A DNA stretch of 59,695 bases. It comes from DAOTZR01 sp034432595. Lineage in GTDB: Bacteria; Chloroflexota; Anaerolineae; B4-G1; SLSP01. Below, in pieces: positions 26,218-33,483 of the stretch. The first letter of the stretch is position 1, and each line of letters starts with the position of its first letter. Below the pieces are notes generated by a model. That model saw nothing but the letters and a program-made list of their open reading frames with translations. It did not search any database and had not been told where the DNA came from. The stretch lies in NCBI GenBank assembly GCA_034432595.1, contig DAOUBT010000069.1, forward strand, positions 1 through 59,695, read 5' to 3'. Position numbers and translations under genes: made by a program.

Positions 26218-26556
26218 ATGGTCGAACAAGAACGTCTCATGGCTGCGTTTGAAAAAATTCGCGAGCGCATGCTCAACGCGGACGGCACCCCCGTCCTGCC
26301 GGACTGGACGCGGCAGATTCAGTTCCACTTTCCCGATGTGCAGCAGTATTGGCTGCTCGACGTGGTCAACGGATTGCCGCAGCATCTCGTCCAGCAGGAT
26401 GAAGAGGCGGAGGCGGATGTGCGCATTAGCATGAGTTCCGATACTTTCGTTAAGCTGATGGAACGTTCGCTCAGCGGCTTTGTCGCCATGACGCGCGGCC
26501 TCATCAAGATTAAGGCTTCGATGGCCGACATGCGCCGGATGCAGGTCTTCATGTAA
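26218..26556 (+). CDS. SCP2 sterol-binding domain protein
   Basis: A 112-residue single-domain protein of the SCP2 type, a small alpha/beta fold with a hydrophobic tunnel that binds lipids or acyl-CoA. The recognisable part is the end: ADVRISMSSDTFVKLMERSLSGFVAMTRGLIKIKASMADMRRM, where D(V/T).(I/L).(M/S)S...F.K.......(A..)G.(I/L)K..G is the usual pattern. AGGAGG precedes the ATG. It sits between the lipocalin-like protein and the YgjV-GNAT gene in a probable three-gene operon. Confidence 0.85.
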   Translation: MVEQERLMAAFEKIRERMLNADGTPVLPDWTRQIQFHFPDVQQYWLLDVVNGLPQHLVQQDEEAEADVRISMSSDTFVKLMERSLSGFVAMTRGLIKIKASMADMRRMQVFM

Positions 26557-26585
26557 CCTGCGCCGTCGGAAAGGGGGGAAAAGGT

Positions 26586-27227
26586 ATGACACCGCAAACC
26601 GTGTATGAGATCATCGGCTACGCCGCTTCGGTGGTGATAGCGATTTCGCTCACCATGCGCTCGGTGCTACGCCTGCGCCTTTTGAACCTGATTGGCGCAG
26701 CGATTTTCACGCTCTACGGGATACTCATCAAAGCTTATCCTGTAGCCGCGCTCAACGGTTTTATCGTGGTGGTGGATTTCTACTACTTGATGCAGATGCT
26801 GCGCACCAAGGAGTACTTCTCGCTGCTGGAGATGGCGCCGAACTCGCGGTTTGCGCAATACTTTCTCAACTTCCACCGTGCTGAAATCGCGCGTTTCTTC
26901 CCTGATTTTGTGTATGAGGACAGGCCCGATCGCATTGCCTTCTTCGTGTTGCGCGATATGGTGCCCGCAGGCCTCTTCGTGGCGCGCAACCGCGGGGACG
27001 GGACGGCGGAGGTGCTGCTGGACTTCGTCGCGCCGGGCTACCGCGATTTGCAGGTGGCACGCTTTGTGTACGTCGAGCACGCCCACCTGTTCCGCGAGCG
27101 CGGGATTCACTACCTGGAAGCAAGCACAGCCCATCCTGAGCACATGCGTTATTTAGAGCGCATCGGGTTCCGCTATGTGCAAGATACGGAAAAAGGGAAA
27201 AAGCTGTACCGCATGACCCTTATCTAA
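26586..27227 (+). CDS. YgjV-like membrane domain fused to a GNAT-like domain
   Basis: A 213-residue protein. Residues 1-80 form three membrane helices of the YgjV type (IIGYAASVVIAISLTMRSVLRLRLLNLIGAAIFTLYG, an MtN3/PQ-loop-like repeat). Residues 85-213 look like a GNAT acetyltransferase fold ending in HLFRERGIHYLEASTAHPEHMRYLERIGF, which matches the helix-strand-helix at the end of GNAT domains; the acetyl-CoA-binding Q/RxxGxG/A loop is not clear (APGYRDLQVARFVYVEH). Substrate is unknown. GGGGGAAAAGG precedes the ATG. The MITE-like copy B starts 14 bases after the stop. Confidence 0.75.
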   Translation: MTPQTVYEIIGYAASVVIAISLTMRSVLRLRLLNLIGAAIFTLYGILIKAYPVAALNGFIVVVDFYYLMQMLRTKEYFSLLEMAPNSRFAQYFLNFHRAEIARFFPDFVYEDRPDRIAFFVLRDMVPAGLFVARNRGDGTAEVLLDFVAPGYRDLQVARFVYVEHAHLFRERGIHYLEASTAHPEHMRYLERIGFRYVQDTEKGKKLYRMTLI

Positions 27228-27241
27228 GGCTTGGTGCAACG

Positions 27242-27405
27242 TAACGGCCTAAGCCCAGCAACAGAAGAGCAATTGAAATCGCCGCTGGCGCGATGCTAAC
27301 CACCAGCCCGGATAAGGCTATCGAGGGCTGCGACATCCTCAGGGGTGGGCGACGGCAATGCCTTCGCCCACCCTTACCCCGCCTGAATGTTCTTTTAGCC
27401 ATAGA
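27242..27405 (+). repeat. MITE-like element, copy B
   Basis: It starts TAACGGCCTAAGCC and carries GAAATCGCCGCTGGCGCGAT, then GGGTGGGCGA-(11 nt)-TCGCCCACCC as a perfect hairpin, then CCGCCTGAATGTTCTTTTAGCCAT, which copy D shares (CCGCTGAACGTTCTTTGCACCAT). The right end is diverged and placed approximately. Confidence 0.75.
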
Positions 27406-28011
27406 TCAGGATTAATCCTATGCCACGATGTTTCATTAATCAGGCACACTGAACAGCAACGGTGCCACTTTGATTACGCCTTAACCAAAGTTCCACGCCG
27501 GCGAAGTAAAGCCCGCTCAGGCGCCGCAATACCGTCGCCTGAGCGGTGTCCACTCCCAACTACAACTTGCGCGCCCGCCCCCGCCCGAAACCCCAAAGGA
27601 AGCACCCCACAGGAATAAATGCCTGGCGAAAGGCCCACCAGAGGTGATTTCAGTCGCCCATCAACAACGGAATGGTAAGCCACAATCAAGTAAGGAAGGA
27701 GCCTTCCATCCCCGCGCGCTCAGGCAAAGCCCATCAGCAAAAGCTCAGGCAGGTCAAACAAAGCGGCCTCCCTGGCCGGGTTTAGTGTCTTTTTGCCATC
27801 GAAGTTTAGCCGCTTGACAGTACACAGCCGCCCATGGCGTGACTATAATGCAGGTGGAAGGGTTGGGGCGTTTTGCAAGAGCAGGTTTTGGGAAGCTGAA
27901 TGAACCTGCATATCTCACCAGGGCTGGCGTGCCCTATGCCAAACCTGAAGCAACTCAAGCCGACAAAGCCGATTGCGCGAGCGTTATGATCGCAGACAGG
28001 AAGGAGCTGGT
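27406..28011. other. Intergenic region with hairpin and a decayed repeat
   Basis: No supported gene. It holds a perfect 11-bp inverted repeat without T-tract (27513-27546, CCGCTCAGGCG/CGCCTGAGCGG) and a diverged MITE-like end near 27640-27675 (GGTGATTTCAGTCGCCC...GGTAAGCC). A TATAAT at 27844-27849 could serve the next gene, but the TTGACA at 27814 is 24 bp away, too far for a standard promoter. Confidence 0.5.
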
Positions 28012-30114
28012 ATGGACGATTTCCGGATTCGTAAACACCCCATTTTACCGATTGAAGAACGCGAAAGTATTACCTTCACGTGGGAGGGGCAGGAGCTGCG
28101 CGCTTATAAAGGCGAGATGATTGCTTCCGCCCTCTATGCCAACGGCATCCGCACTTTCGGGCATCATCCCAAAGATGGCGCGCCGCAAGGTATTTTCTGC
28201 GCCAACGGGCAGTGCGCGCAATGTCTCGTGATTGCCGACGGTAAACCGGTCAAGGCGTGCATGACGCCGGTCACAGCGGGGATGCAGGTCATGCCGTTGA
28301 ACGGGCTGCCCGTGCTACCGAAAGTGGAAGGCGTGCCGGAGTTACGCCCCATCGAAACGTTGGAGGTGCCCGTGCTCATCCTTGGCGGTGGGCCGGCGGG
28401 GCTTTCCGCTGCCATTCAGCTCGGTCAGCGTGGCGTGCGCTGCCTGCTGGTGGATGATAAGCACCGGCTGGGTGGGAAGCTGGTGTTGCAGACGCATCGC
28501 TTCTTCGGCTCCATCAACGCCGTCTACGCCGGTACGCGCGGCATTGACATCGCCACGCGCCTGGAAAACGAGGTGCGCCGCTACCCCACGGTGGACATCT
28601 GGTTGAACAGCACGGCGTTAGCGGTCTTCAGCGATCAGAAGGTCGGCGTCCTCACGCCACAGGGTTATGTGCTGGTCAAGCCACAGGTGCTGCTGGTCGC
28701 CACCGGCGCGCGGGAAAAGTCCCTCGTCTTCAAGGGCAACACGTTGCCTGGCGTGTATGGCGCGGGCGCGTTCCAGACCCTGGTCAACCGCGATCTGGTG
28801 CGTTCGGCTCAGCGGTTGTTCATCGTCGGCGGCGGCAACGTGGGCCTGATTGCCGGCTATCATGCCCTGCAAGCCGGCATCGAGGTGGTCGGGCTGGTGG
28901 AGGCGCTGCCCGAATGCGGTGGCTACAAGGTGCACAAAGATAAACTCGTGCGCATGGGCGTCCCCATCTACACGCGACACACCATCCTGCAGGCCCATGG
29001 CACGACGCAGGTGGAAGCGGTGACGCTTGCCCAACTGGATGACGATTGGAAACCCATCCCCGGCACGGAAAAGACATTCGCCTGCGATACGGTGCTCATC
29101 GCCGTGGGGCTGGATCCGGTGAACGAGTTTACACTCAAGGCGCAGGAGTACGGCATGACGGTTTTCGACGCGGGGGATGCGCAGGAAATCGCCGAAGCTT
29201 CGGCAGCCATGTTCGCGGGCAAAATCCGCGGCCTGGAAATCGCGCGCCTGCTCGGCGTGACCGATGAGGCCGTGCCACAGGACTGGTATCGCACCGCGGA
29301 CATCCTCAAATCCCATCCCGGCGCCACCTACCCGGAGCGCATTCCGGAGCAGGAAGAAGGCGTGTTCCCCGTCTTCCACTGCGCACAGGAAATCCCCTGC
29401 AATCCCTGCACCTCGGTTTGTCCACAACAGCTTATTCACATTGACGAAGAAGACATCCGCCACGTACCGGAATACCTGGGCGTGCAGACCGGACGTACCT
29501 GCATCGGGTGTGAGAAGTGCGTGGTGGTTTGTCCGGGCCTGGCGATTACCCTGGTGGACTACCGCAAGGACGCGGAGCAGCCCATCGTCACTATTCCCTA
29601 TGAGTTCAGCGAGGCATTGGAAGCGGGGGAACGGGTGACGGTGCTCGATACGCGCGGCGAGGTGCTGGGTGAAGCGGAGGTGGTGAGCGTGCGCACGGCG
29701 CGCGTCAATGACCGCACGCGCCTGGTGAAGGTGCGCGCGCCCAAAGCAATTGCCAAACGCATCGCCGGGATCCGCATCCAACAACCCTGGGTGAGCGCGC
29801 CCATGGAAGAGGCGGCGCGCATCCCCGTACCCGACGAGGAGATTGTGTGCCGCTGCGAACGGGTGACGGCGGGCGAGCTGCGCGCCCTCATCCGCAAAGG
29901 CTACCGCGACTTGAACGAGATTAAGGCGGTGACGCGCGCCATGATGGGATCGTGCGGCGGTAAAACCTGCACAAACCTCATCCTGCGCCTGTTCCGCGAG
30001 GAAGGGGTGCCGCTGAGTGAGGTGACGGCGAATATCAAACGTCCGCTGTTCGTCGAGGTGCCGCTGGGAGTGTTTGCGGGCTGGCCACAAGAGGATGCGG
30101 AGCAGGAGGCGTAA
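28012..30114 (+). CDS. Multi-cofactor amine/amino-acid dehydrogenase, alpha-type subunit
   Basis: A 700-residue cytoplasmic flavoprotein. In order: a 2Fe-2S ferredoxin-like domain (C63, C68, C71, C83), an FAD domain (LILGGGPAGLSAA, about 118), an NAD(P)-type nucleotide fold (FIVGGGNVGL), a two-[4Fe-4S] ferredoxin insert (CNPCTSVCP and CIGCEKCVVVCP, about 463-515) and a BFD-type [2Fe-2S] domain (CRCERVTAGEL...CGGKTC, about 612-655). This fuses what are separate HcnA- and HcnB-like subunits and adds clusters, as in dye-linked proline dehydrogenase or sarcosine/opine oxidase alpha subunits. The substrate is probably an imino or amino acid. GGAAGGAG precedes ATG 28012. The beta subunit starts one base after the stop. 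Confidence 0.88.
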   Translation: MDDFRIRKHPILPIEERESITFTWEGQELRAYKGEMIASALYANGIRTFGHHPKDGAPQGIFCANGQCAQCLVIADGKPVKACMTPVTAGMQVMPLNGLPVLPKVEGVPELRPIETLEVPVLILGGGPAGLSAAIQLGQRGVRCLLVDDKHRLGGKLVLQTHRFFGSINAVYAGTRGIDIATRLENEVRRYPTVDIWLNSTALAVFSDQKVGVLTPQGYVLVKPQVLLVATGAREKSLVFKGNTLPGVYGAGAFQTLVNRDLVRSAQRLFIVGGGNVGLIAGYHALQAGIEVVGLVEALPECGGYKVHKDKLVRMGVPIYTRHTILQAHGTTQVEAVTLAQLDDDWKPIPGTEKTFACDTVLIAVGLDPVNEFTLKAQEYGMTVFDAGDAQEIAEASAAMFAGKIRGLEIARLLGVTDEAVPQDWYRTADILKSHPGATYPERIPEQEEGVFPVFHCAQEIPCNPCTSVCPQQLIHIDEEDIRHVPEYLGVQTGRTCIGCEKCVVVCPGLAITLVDYRKDAEQPIVTIPYEFSEALEAGERVTVLDTRGEVLGEAEVVSVRTARVNDRTRLVKVRAPKAIAKRIAGIRIQQPWVSAPMEEAARIPVPDEEIVCRCERVTAGELRALIRKGYRDLNEIKAVTRAMMGSCGGKTCTNLILRLFREEGVPLSEVTANIKRPLFVEVPLGVFAGWPQEDAEQEA

Positions 30115-30115
30115 C

Positions 30116-31267
30116 ATGACGAGTTATGACGTGATCATTATCGGAGCGGGGAGTGTGGGCACGCCGGCGGCCTGGGCGATGGCACGCGCTGGCTTGAAGG
30201 TGCTGGTGCTGGAGCGCTTCCCCAGTCAGGGACAGGGGTCGAATAAGGCGGCCATCGGCGGCATCCGCGCCACGCACTCGGACCCGGCCAAGATTCGCAT
30301 TTGCCTGCGCTCGCTGGAGATTGTGCGCCACTGGCAGGAGACTTACGGCCACAACATCGAATGGAGTCAGGGCGGGTATTGCTTTGTGGCTTATCGCGAG
30401 CAGGAGGAAAAGGCTTTCAAGGCGCTGCTGGTCAAGCAAAAACAGTACGGCCTGAATATTGACTGGTACGACCGCGACGCGCTGCTGGACATCGTGCCCG
30501 ATCTCAATCCGGATGGCCTGATCGGCGGGACGTTTTCGCCGGAAGACGGCCATTGTTCGACGTTGTTGTTGGGCCACGCGCTGTACGATGAGGCGAAGCG
30601 CGCGGGCGCGCAGTTCCGTTTTAACGAGCAGGTGACGGCCATCACCACGGAAGCGGGCCGGGTGACGGGGGTACGGACGGATAAGGGCGAGTATGCGGCA
30701 CCGGTGGTGGTGAACGCGGCGGGGGCCTGGGCACGCGACATCGGCGCGTTGCTCGGCTTCGCTCATCCCGTGACCCCCGATTCCCACGAGGGTGGGATTA
30801 CCGAGCCGGTGGCGCACTTCCTCGGTCCGATGGTGGTGGATATTCGGCCCGCGCCCGGTTCGGCTAATTATTACTTTTTCCAGCTGCACAGCGGACAAGT
30901 CGTGTTCTGCATCACGCCGCAACCCAATATCTGGGGCTTTGATCGGCGCGAGACAAGCGAGTTCTTGCCGATGGTGGCGCGGCGCATGGTCAATCTGGTG
31001 CCGCGCCTGGCCAATATCCGCGTGCGGCGCACCTGGCGCGGGTTGTATCCCATGACGCCAGACGGTTCGCCCATCGTGGGCTGGATGCGCGAGGTGGAAG
31101 GGTATCTGGTGGCTATCGGTATGTGCGGACAGGGTTTCATGCTGGGGCCTGGCCTGGGCGAGCTGCTGGCGCGCATGGTCACGCACAGCACGACACCGGA
31201 GGATGAGGATACGCTGCGCATCCTTTCGCCGTACCGCGAGTTCAAGGGTGCGGAGATGCTGAAGTAA
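30116..31267 (+). CDS. DAO-family FAD oxidoreductase, beta-type subunit
   Basis: A 383-residue D-amino-acid-oxidase-fold protein, the catalytic partner of the previous subunit. It has the dinucleotide-binding motif IIIGAGSVGTPAAWAMARAG at residues 6-25, NKAAIGGIRATHSD (the flavin-contact loop of sarcosine oxidase/proline dehydrogenase beta subunits), VVNAAGAWA near 200 and GMCGQGFMLGPGLGEL near the C-terminus. AGGAGG precedes the ATG. The one-base gap to the alpha gene implies translational coupling. The expected reaction is oxidation of a secondary amine or imino acid, with electrons passed to the alpha subunit. No gamma or delta subunit gene is present. Confidence 0.88.
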   Translation: MTSYDVIIIGAGSVGTPAAWAMARAGLKVLVLERFPSQGQGSNKAAIGGIRATHSDPAKIRICLRSLEIVRHWQETYGHNIEWSQGGYCFVAYREQEEKAFKALLVKQKQYGLNIDWYDRDALLDIVPDLNPDGLIGGTFSPEDGHCSTLLLGHALYDEAKRAGAQFRFNEQVTAITTEAGRVTGVRTDKGEYAAPVVVNAAGAWARDIGALLGFAHPVTPDSHEGGITEPVAHFLGPMVVDIRPAPGSANYYFFQLHSGQVVFCITPQPNIWGFDRRETSEFLPMVARRMVNLVPRLANIRVRRTWRGLYPMTPDGSPIVGWMREVEGYLVAIGMCGQGFMLGPGLGELLARMVTHSTTPEDEDTLRILSPYREFKGAEMLK

Positions 31268-31299
31268 AGGCATCGGTCCCAAGCAATGGTATGCGGCCT

Positions 31300-31337
31300 T
31301 CCCTGAGAGACGCGAGCGCGAGCGCGTCTCTCAGGGA
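31300..31337. terminator. Large perfect hairpin after the dehydrogenase genes
   Basis: A 15-bp perfect stem (TCCCTGAGAGACGCG / CGCGTCTCTCAGGGA) with an 8-nt loop, 33 bp after the beta-subunit stop. No T-tract follows on either strand, so it may be an mRNA-stabilising or factor-dependent structure. The rest of 31268-31502 shows no gene. Confidence 0.55.
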
Positions 31338-31502
31338 GCGTCCACCTGGAGCTTTGATGGGGGGTAAGTGCAAACGGGAGGTGGATGGGCCTATCCTCAT
31401 CGCCCACCCCGCGCCGCGACTTCACGGCAGCGCGTATCGAGAGCGTGAAGTTACGGTTATTCGCTGCTGCGGTAAAAGTCGCCCTCGTTCTGAATGACTC
31501 AC

Positions 31503-31530
31503 TTGACAATTTATAAGAAAAATTTAAAAT
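31503..31530 (+). promoter_or_regulatory. Promoter of the arsR-CDF operon
   Basis: TTGACA (31503-31508), 16-bp spacer and TAAAAT (31525-31530) in a locally AT-rich stretch unlike its surroundings. Confidence 0.7.
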
Positions 31531-31548
31531 ATTCAAACTATTGCATAT
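31529..31548 (+). promoter_or_regulatory. Candidate ArsR/SmtB-type operator
   Basis: ATATTCAA-ACTA-TTGCATAT is an inverted repeat with 7 of 8 matching positions. It overlaps the -10 end and the start site of the promoter, where ArsR-family repressors bind. It resembles known ArsR/SmtB sites in its A/T-rich TCAA...TTGA core. Confidence 0.55.
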
Positions 31549-31567
31549 CCTTAACGTGCAGGAGTCC

Positions 31568-31981
31568 ATGAGCGACACAGAAGCTTTAGCCGAGCTGTTC
31601 AAAGCCTTGAGTCATCCCAAACGCCTGGAGATTCTTCATTTGCTCCGCGGGCGCGAAATGACCGTGTACGAAATCATGGAGGCGCTCGATCTGCGTCAGG
31701 CCTACGTCTCGCAACAGTTGATGATTCTGCGAGAGAACGGGCTGGTGTGTTATCGCAAAGAGGGCTGGAACGTCCTCTACCGCATCGCGCAAAATGACCT
31801 TTACACCTTGCTTGAAGCCGCGGAAGCGATTCACAGCAAGCTGGGGGTTTGCGCCGTCTCCCCGGAAGAATGCCTGCCGAGTAGCTACACCTGCCGTAAT
31901 CGTCCCTGTCGAAAGAAAGGGAGGAGGCAGTCCACGCTTTTACCTAAAACCATGCATGAAAGGAAACTGAACTCCAGGTAA
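31568..31981 (+). CDS. ArsR-family metal-responsive regulator
   Basis: A 137-residue winged-helix repressor. The HTH runs from about 8 to 85 (ALAELFKALSHPKRLEILHLLRGREMTVYEIMEALDLRQAYVSQQL in outline), with the recognition helix around RQAYVSQQLMIL. The usual ELCVC metal box of helix 3 is absent. Instead there is a C-terminal cysteine cluster (CAVSPEEC...YTCRNRPCRKKG, four Cys at about 95-118) that may form the metal sensor. It has its own promoter and a candidate operator, and lies seven bases before a cation-efflux transporter gene. It therefore very likely represses that transporter until the metal (probably Zn or Cd) binds. AGGAG precedes ATG 31568. Confidence 0.88.
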   Translation: MSDTEALAELFKALSHPKRLEILHLLRGREMTVYEIMEALDLRQAYVSQQLMILRENGLVCYRKEGWNVLYRIAQNDLYTLLEAAEAIHSKLGVCAVSPEECLPSSYTCRNRPCRKKGRRQSTLLPKTMHERKLNSR

Positions 31982-31988
31982 ACGGGAA

Positions 31989-32924
31989 ATGAGTGATCAC
32001 GTCATTTCACCTGAACGCTATCGCCGTCTGGGCCTGGCCCTGGGCCTGACGGGCCTTATCCTGATAGCGGAAATCATCGGCGGATTGTGGACGGGAAGCC
32101 TGGCTTTGCTGGCGGATGCAGGCCACGTCTTGACCGATGCGCTGGCGCTGGCCCTGAGCTACCTGGCTGTGCGTGCCGCATCCCGTCCGGCGGATGCCAA
32201 CCACACCTACGGTTATCATCGTCTACAAATTTTAGCCGCGCTCATTAACGGCATGACGCTGGTACTGATTGGCATCGAGATTATGCACGAGGCCTGGGCG
32301 CGCTGGCAAACGCCGCGCCCCATCGCAGCCGGGCCCATGCTCCTCATTGCGTTCATCGGATTGGTCGTCAATGGGCTGGTGGCCTTCATCCTGCACGAAC
32401 ACGACCACGACGATGTGAACGCGCGCGCGGCTTACCTGCATGTGTTGGGGGACAGCCTGGCCTCGGTGGGCGTGATTGGTGCGGGCGTCGTGATCCTGTT
32501 CACGGGATGGTTTTGGCTTGACCCGCTGGTCAGTGTGCTGATTGCGCTGCTCATCCTGGTGAGCGCGGGGCGCGTGCTGCGGGATACCGTGCATATCCTG
32601 GTAGAAGGAACGCCGGAAGGCGTGAGCGCGACGGACGTTATCGCCACCCTGCAGTCCGTGCCGGGCGTGCAGGCGGTGCACGACGTGCACATCTGGACCA
32701 TCGGGCCGGGCTATACGGCACTGAGCGCGCATGTGGTGCTGAACGATCAGGCCCTCAGCGCCACGGCGCAGGTCATGGATGCGCTTAAAGCGGCGTTGCG
32801 CGCGCGTTTCGCCATCGAACACACGACCATTCAGTTTGAGTGTGCGGAATGCGGCGCCGCGGGCTTCTGCCTGCCCAGCCCATTCGCCGTAACCGAGACC
32901 CACCACGAAGAGCACGGCGTTTGA
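31989..32924 (+). CDS. CDF family divalent cation efflux transporter
   Basis: A 311-residue six-helix transporter of the ZitB/CzcD type that exports Zn2+ (and perhaps Cd2+ or Co2+) in exchange for protons. Helix 2 holds the metal site HVLTD (LADAGHVLTDALALALSYLAV) and helix 5 the second HxxxD (HVLGDSLASVG). The interhelical loop is the short His/Asp-rich HEHDHDDVN. The C-terminal cytoplasmic domain (about 215-311) ends with a Cys-rich tail ECAECGAAGFC, uncommon in the family and possibly metal-binding. It is co-transcribed with the ArsR gene. Its stop codon overlaps the -35 box of the tRNA-Asp promoter. Confidence 0.92.
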   Translation: MSDHVISPERYRRLGLALGLTGLILIAEIIGGLWTGSLALLADAGHVLTDALALALSYLAVRAASRPADANHTYGYHRLQILAALINGMTLVLIGIEIMHEAWARWQTPRPIAAGPMLLIAFIGLVVNGLVAFILHEHDHDDVNARAAYLHVLGDSLASVGVIGAGVVILFTGWFWLDPLVSVLIALLILVSAGRVLRDTVHILVEGTPEGVSATDVIATLQSVPGVQAVHDVHIWTIGPGYTALSAHVVLNDQALSATAQVMDALKAALRARFAIEHTTIQFECAECGAAGFCLPSPFAVTETHHEEHGV

Positions 32925-32948
32925 CAAATTTCAGGGCTGTGGTATTAT
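32921..32948 (+). promoter_or_regulatory. Promoter of tRNA-Asp
   Basis: TTGACA (32921-32926, overlapping the TGA of the CDF gene), 16-bp spacer, TATTAT (32943-32948). The tRNA 5' end is 13 bases on. Confidence 0.8.
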
Positions 32949-32960
32949 TCACGCCGTCAA

Positions 32961-33034
32961 GGGGGCGTGGTGTAGTGGCCTAACATGCGGCCCTGTCAAG
33001 GCCGAGATCGCGGGTTCAAATCCCGTCGCTCCCG
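32961..33034 (+). tRNA. tRNA-Asp (GTC)
   Basis: Cloverleaf: acceptor GGGGGCG/CGCTCCC (one G-T pair), anticodon arm CGGCC-CTGTCAA-GGCCG giving GTC, T-arm GCGGG-TTCAAAT-CCCGT, discriminator G. CCA is not encoded. Own promoter and terminator. Confidence 0.95.
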
Positions 33035-33036
33035 CA

Positions 33037-33067
33037 ACCGCCATCCCATAAGGGATGGCGGTTTTTG
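33037..33067 (+). terminator. Terminator after tRNA-Asp
   Basis: ACCGCCATCCC-ATAA-GGGATGGCGGT followed by TTTTG: an 11-bp stem with tetraloop and T-tract. Confidence 0.92.
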
Positions 33068-33087
33068 TTTGCACGCCCCCGGCCCCA

Positions 33088-33115
33088 TTGACCTGCGCTG
33101 GTTTCATGCTACACT
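33088..33115 (+). promoter_or_regulatory. Extended -10 promoter upstream of the adenylate cyclase
   Basis: TTGACC (33088-33093), 16-bp spacer containing CTGGTTTCATG, TACACT (33110-33115). The same spacer core and spacing recur at 36005-36032. The resulting leader to the cyclase start is about 360 bases. Confidence 0.65.
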
Positions 33116-33225
33116 TTAGTAAGCTCGCTTGACTTCCTACTCTAGCCTGACGGTCGTCTCGACGAGAATGGGAGACGGGGACAATCTTCTTGTTAACAAA
33201 CAACCATCATGGTTGCAAAGCAGAT

Positions 33226-33483
33226 ATGAAACAAAATCTCCTGAACAGAGGATGGGTTTGGGTCGCGGCCTTGATGATGGACATAAAACTCTCAACCGTC
33301 CTTGCCATCCAGGGTAGCCAACCTGCCATAGCGGCCACCCTGGCGGGCGAGAAGGCGATCTTGCAAAAGGCACACAACGAGCCGTGCCTGAATGCACGCA
33401 TCCGCAACCCGCACACCGGAAAATGGGCCTCCCTCACAGCTTTTTACGCCCCACATGAGACAGAGAAAAAAGGCAGGCTATGA
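33226..33483 (+). CDS. Possible small leader ORF before the cyclase
   Basis: An 85-codon frame in the long leader of the cyclase gene. Its stop codon overlaps the cyclase ATG (ATGA), as in coupled genes, and it is downstream of a promoter. Against it: no Shine-Dalgarno sequence, no recognisable family, and low-complexity composition. The N-terminus is weakly hydrophobic. It could equally be untranslated leader or decayed sequence. Confidence 0.25.
   Translation: MKQNLLNRGWVWVAALMMDIKLSTVLAIQGSQPAIAATLAGEKAILQKAHNEPCLNARIRNPHTGKWASLTAFYAPHETEKKGRL

Noticed and set aside
27814..27849. TTGACA and TATAAT before the dehydrogenase genes as a standard promoter
   Set aside because: The spacing is 24 bp, too long for a sigma-70-type promoter. 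No better -35 was found 16-18 bp from the TATAAT.
27406..28011. A small gene in the intergenic region before the dehydrogenase genes
   Set aside because: Short frames there lack Shine-Dalgarno sequences and overlap hairpins and decayed repeat sequence.
28618..30117. Long antisense frame across the dehydrogenase alpha gene
   Set aside because: Low-complexity His/Arg/Ala-rich translation opposite a clear Fe-S flavoprotein, with no start signals.
30035..31282. 415-codon antisense frame across the beta-subunit gene
   Set aside because: A shadow of the real coding frame. The plus strand carries the FAD motif and a Shine-Dalgarno sequence.
33226..33483. Confident call of a secreted small protein before the cyclase
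   Set aside because: Only the ATGA overlap supports it. There is no ribosome binding site or homologous pattern, so it is kept as a low-confidence feature only.
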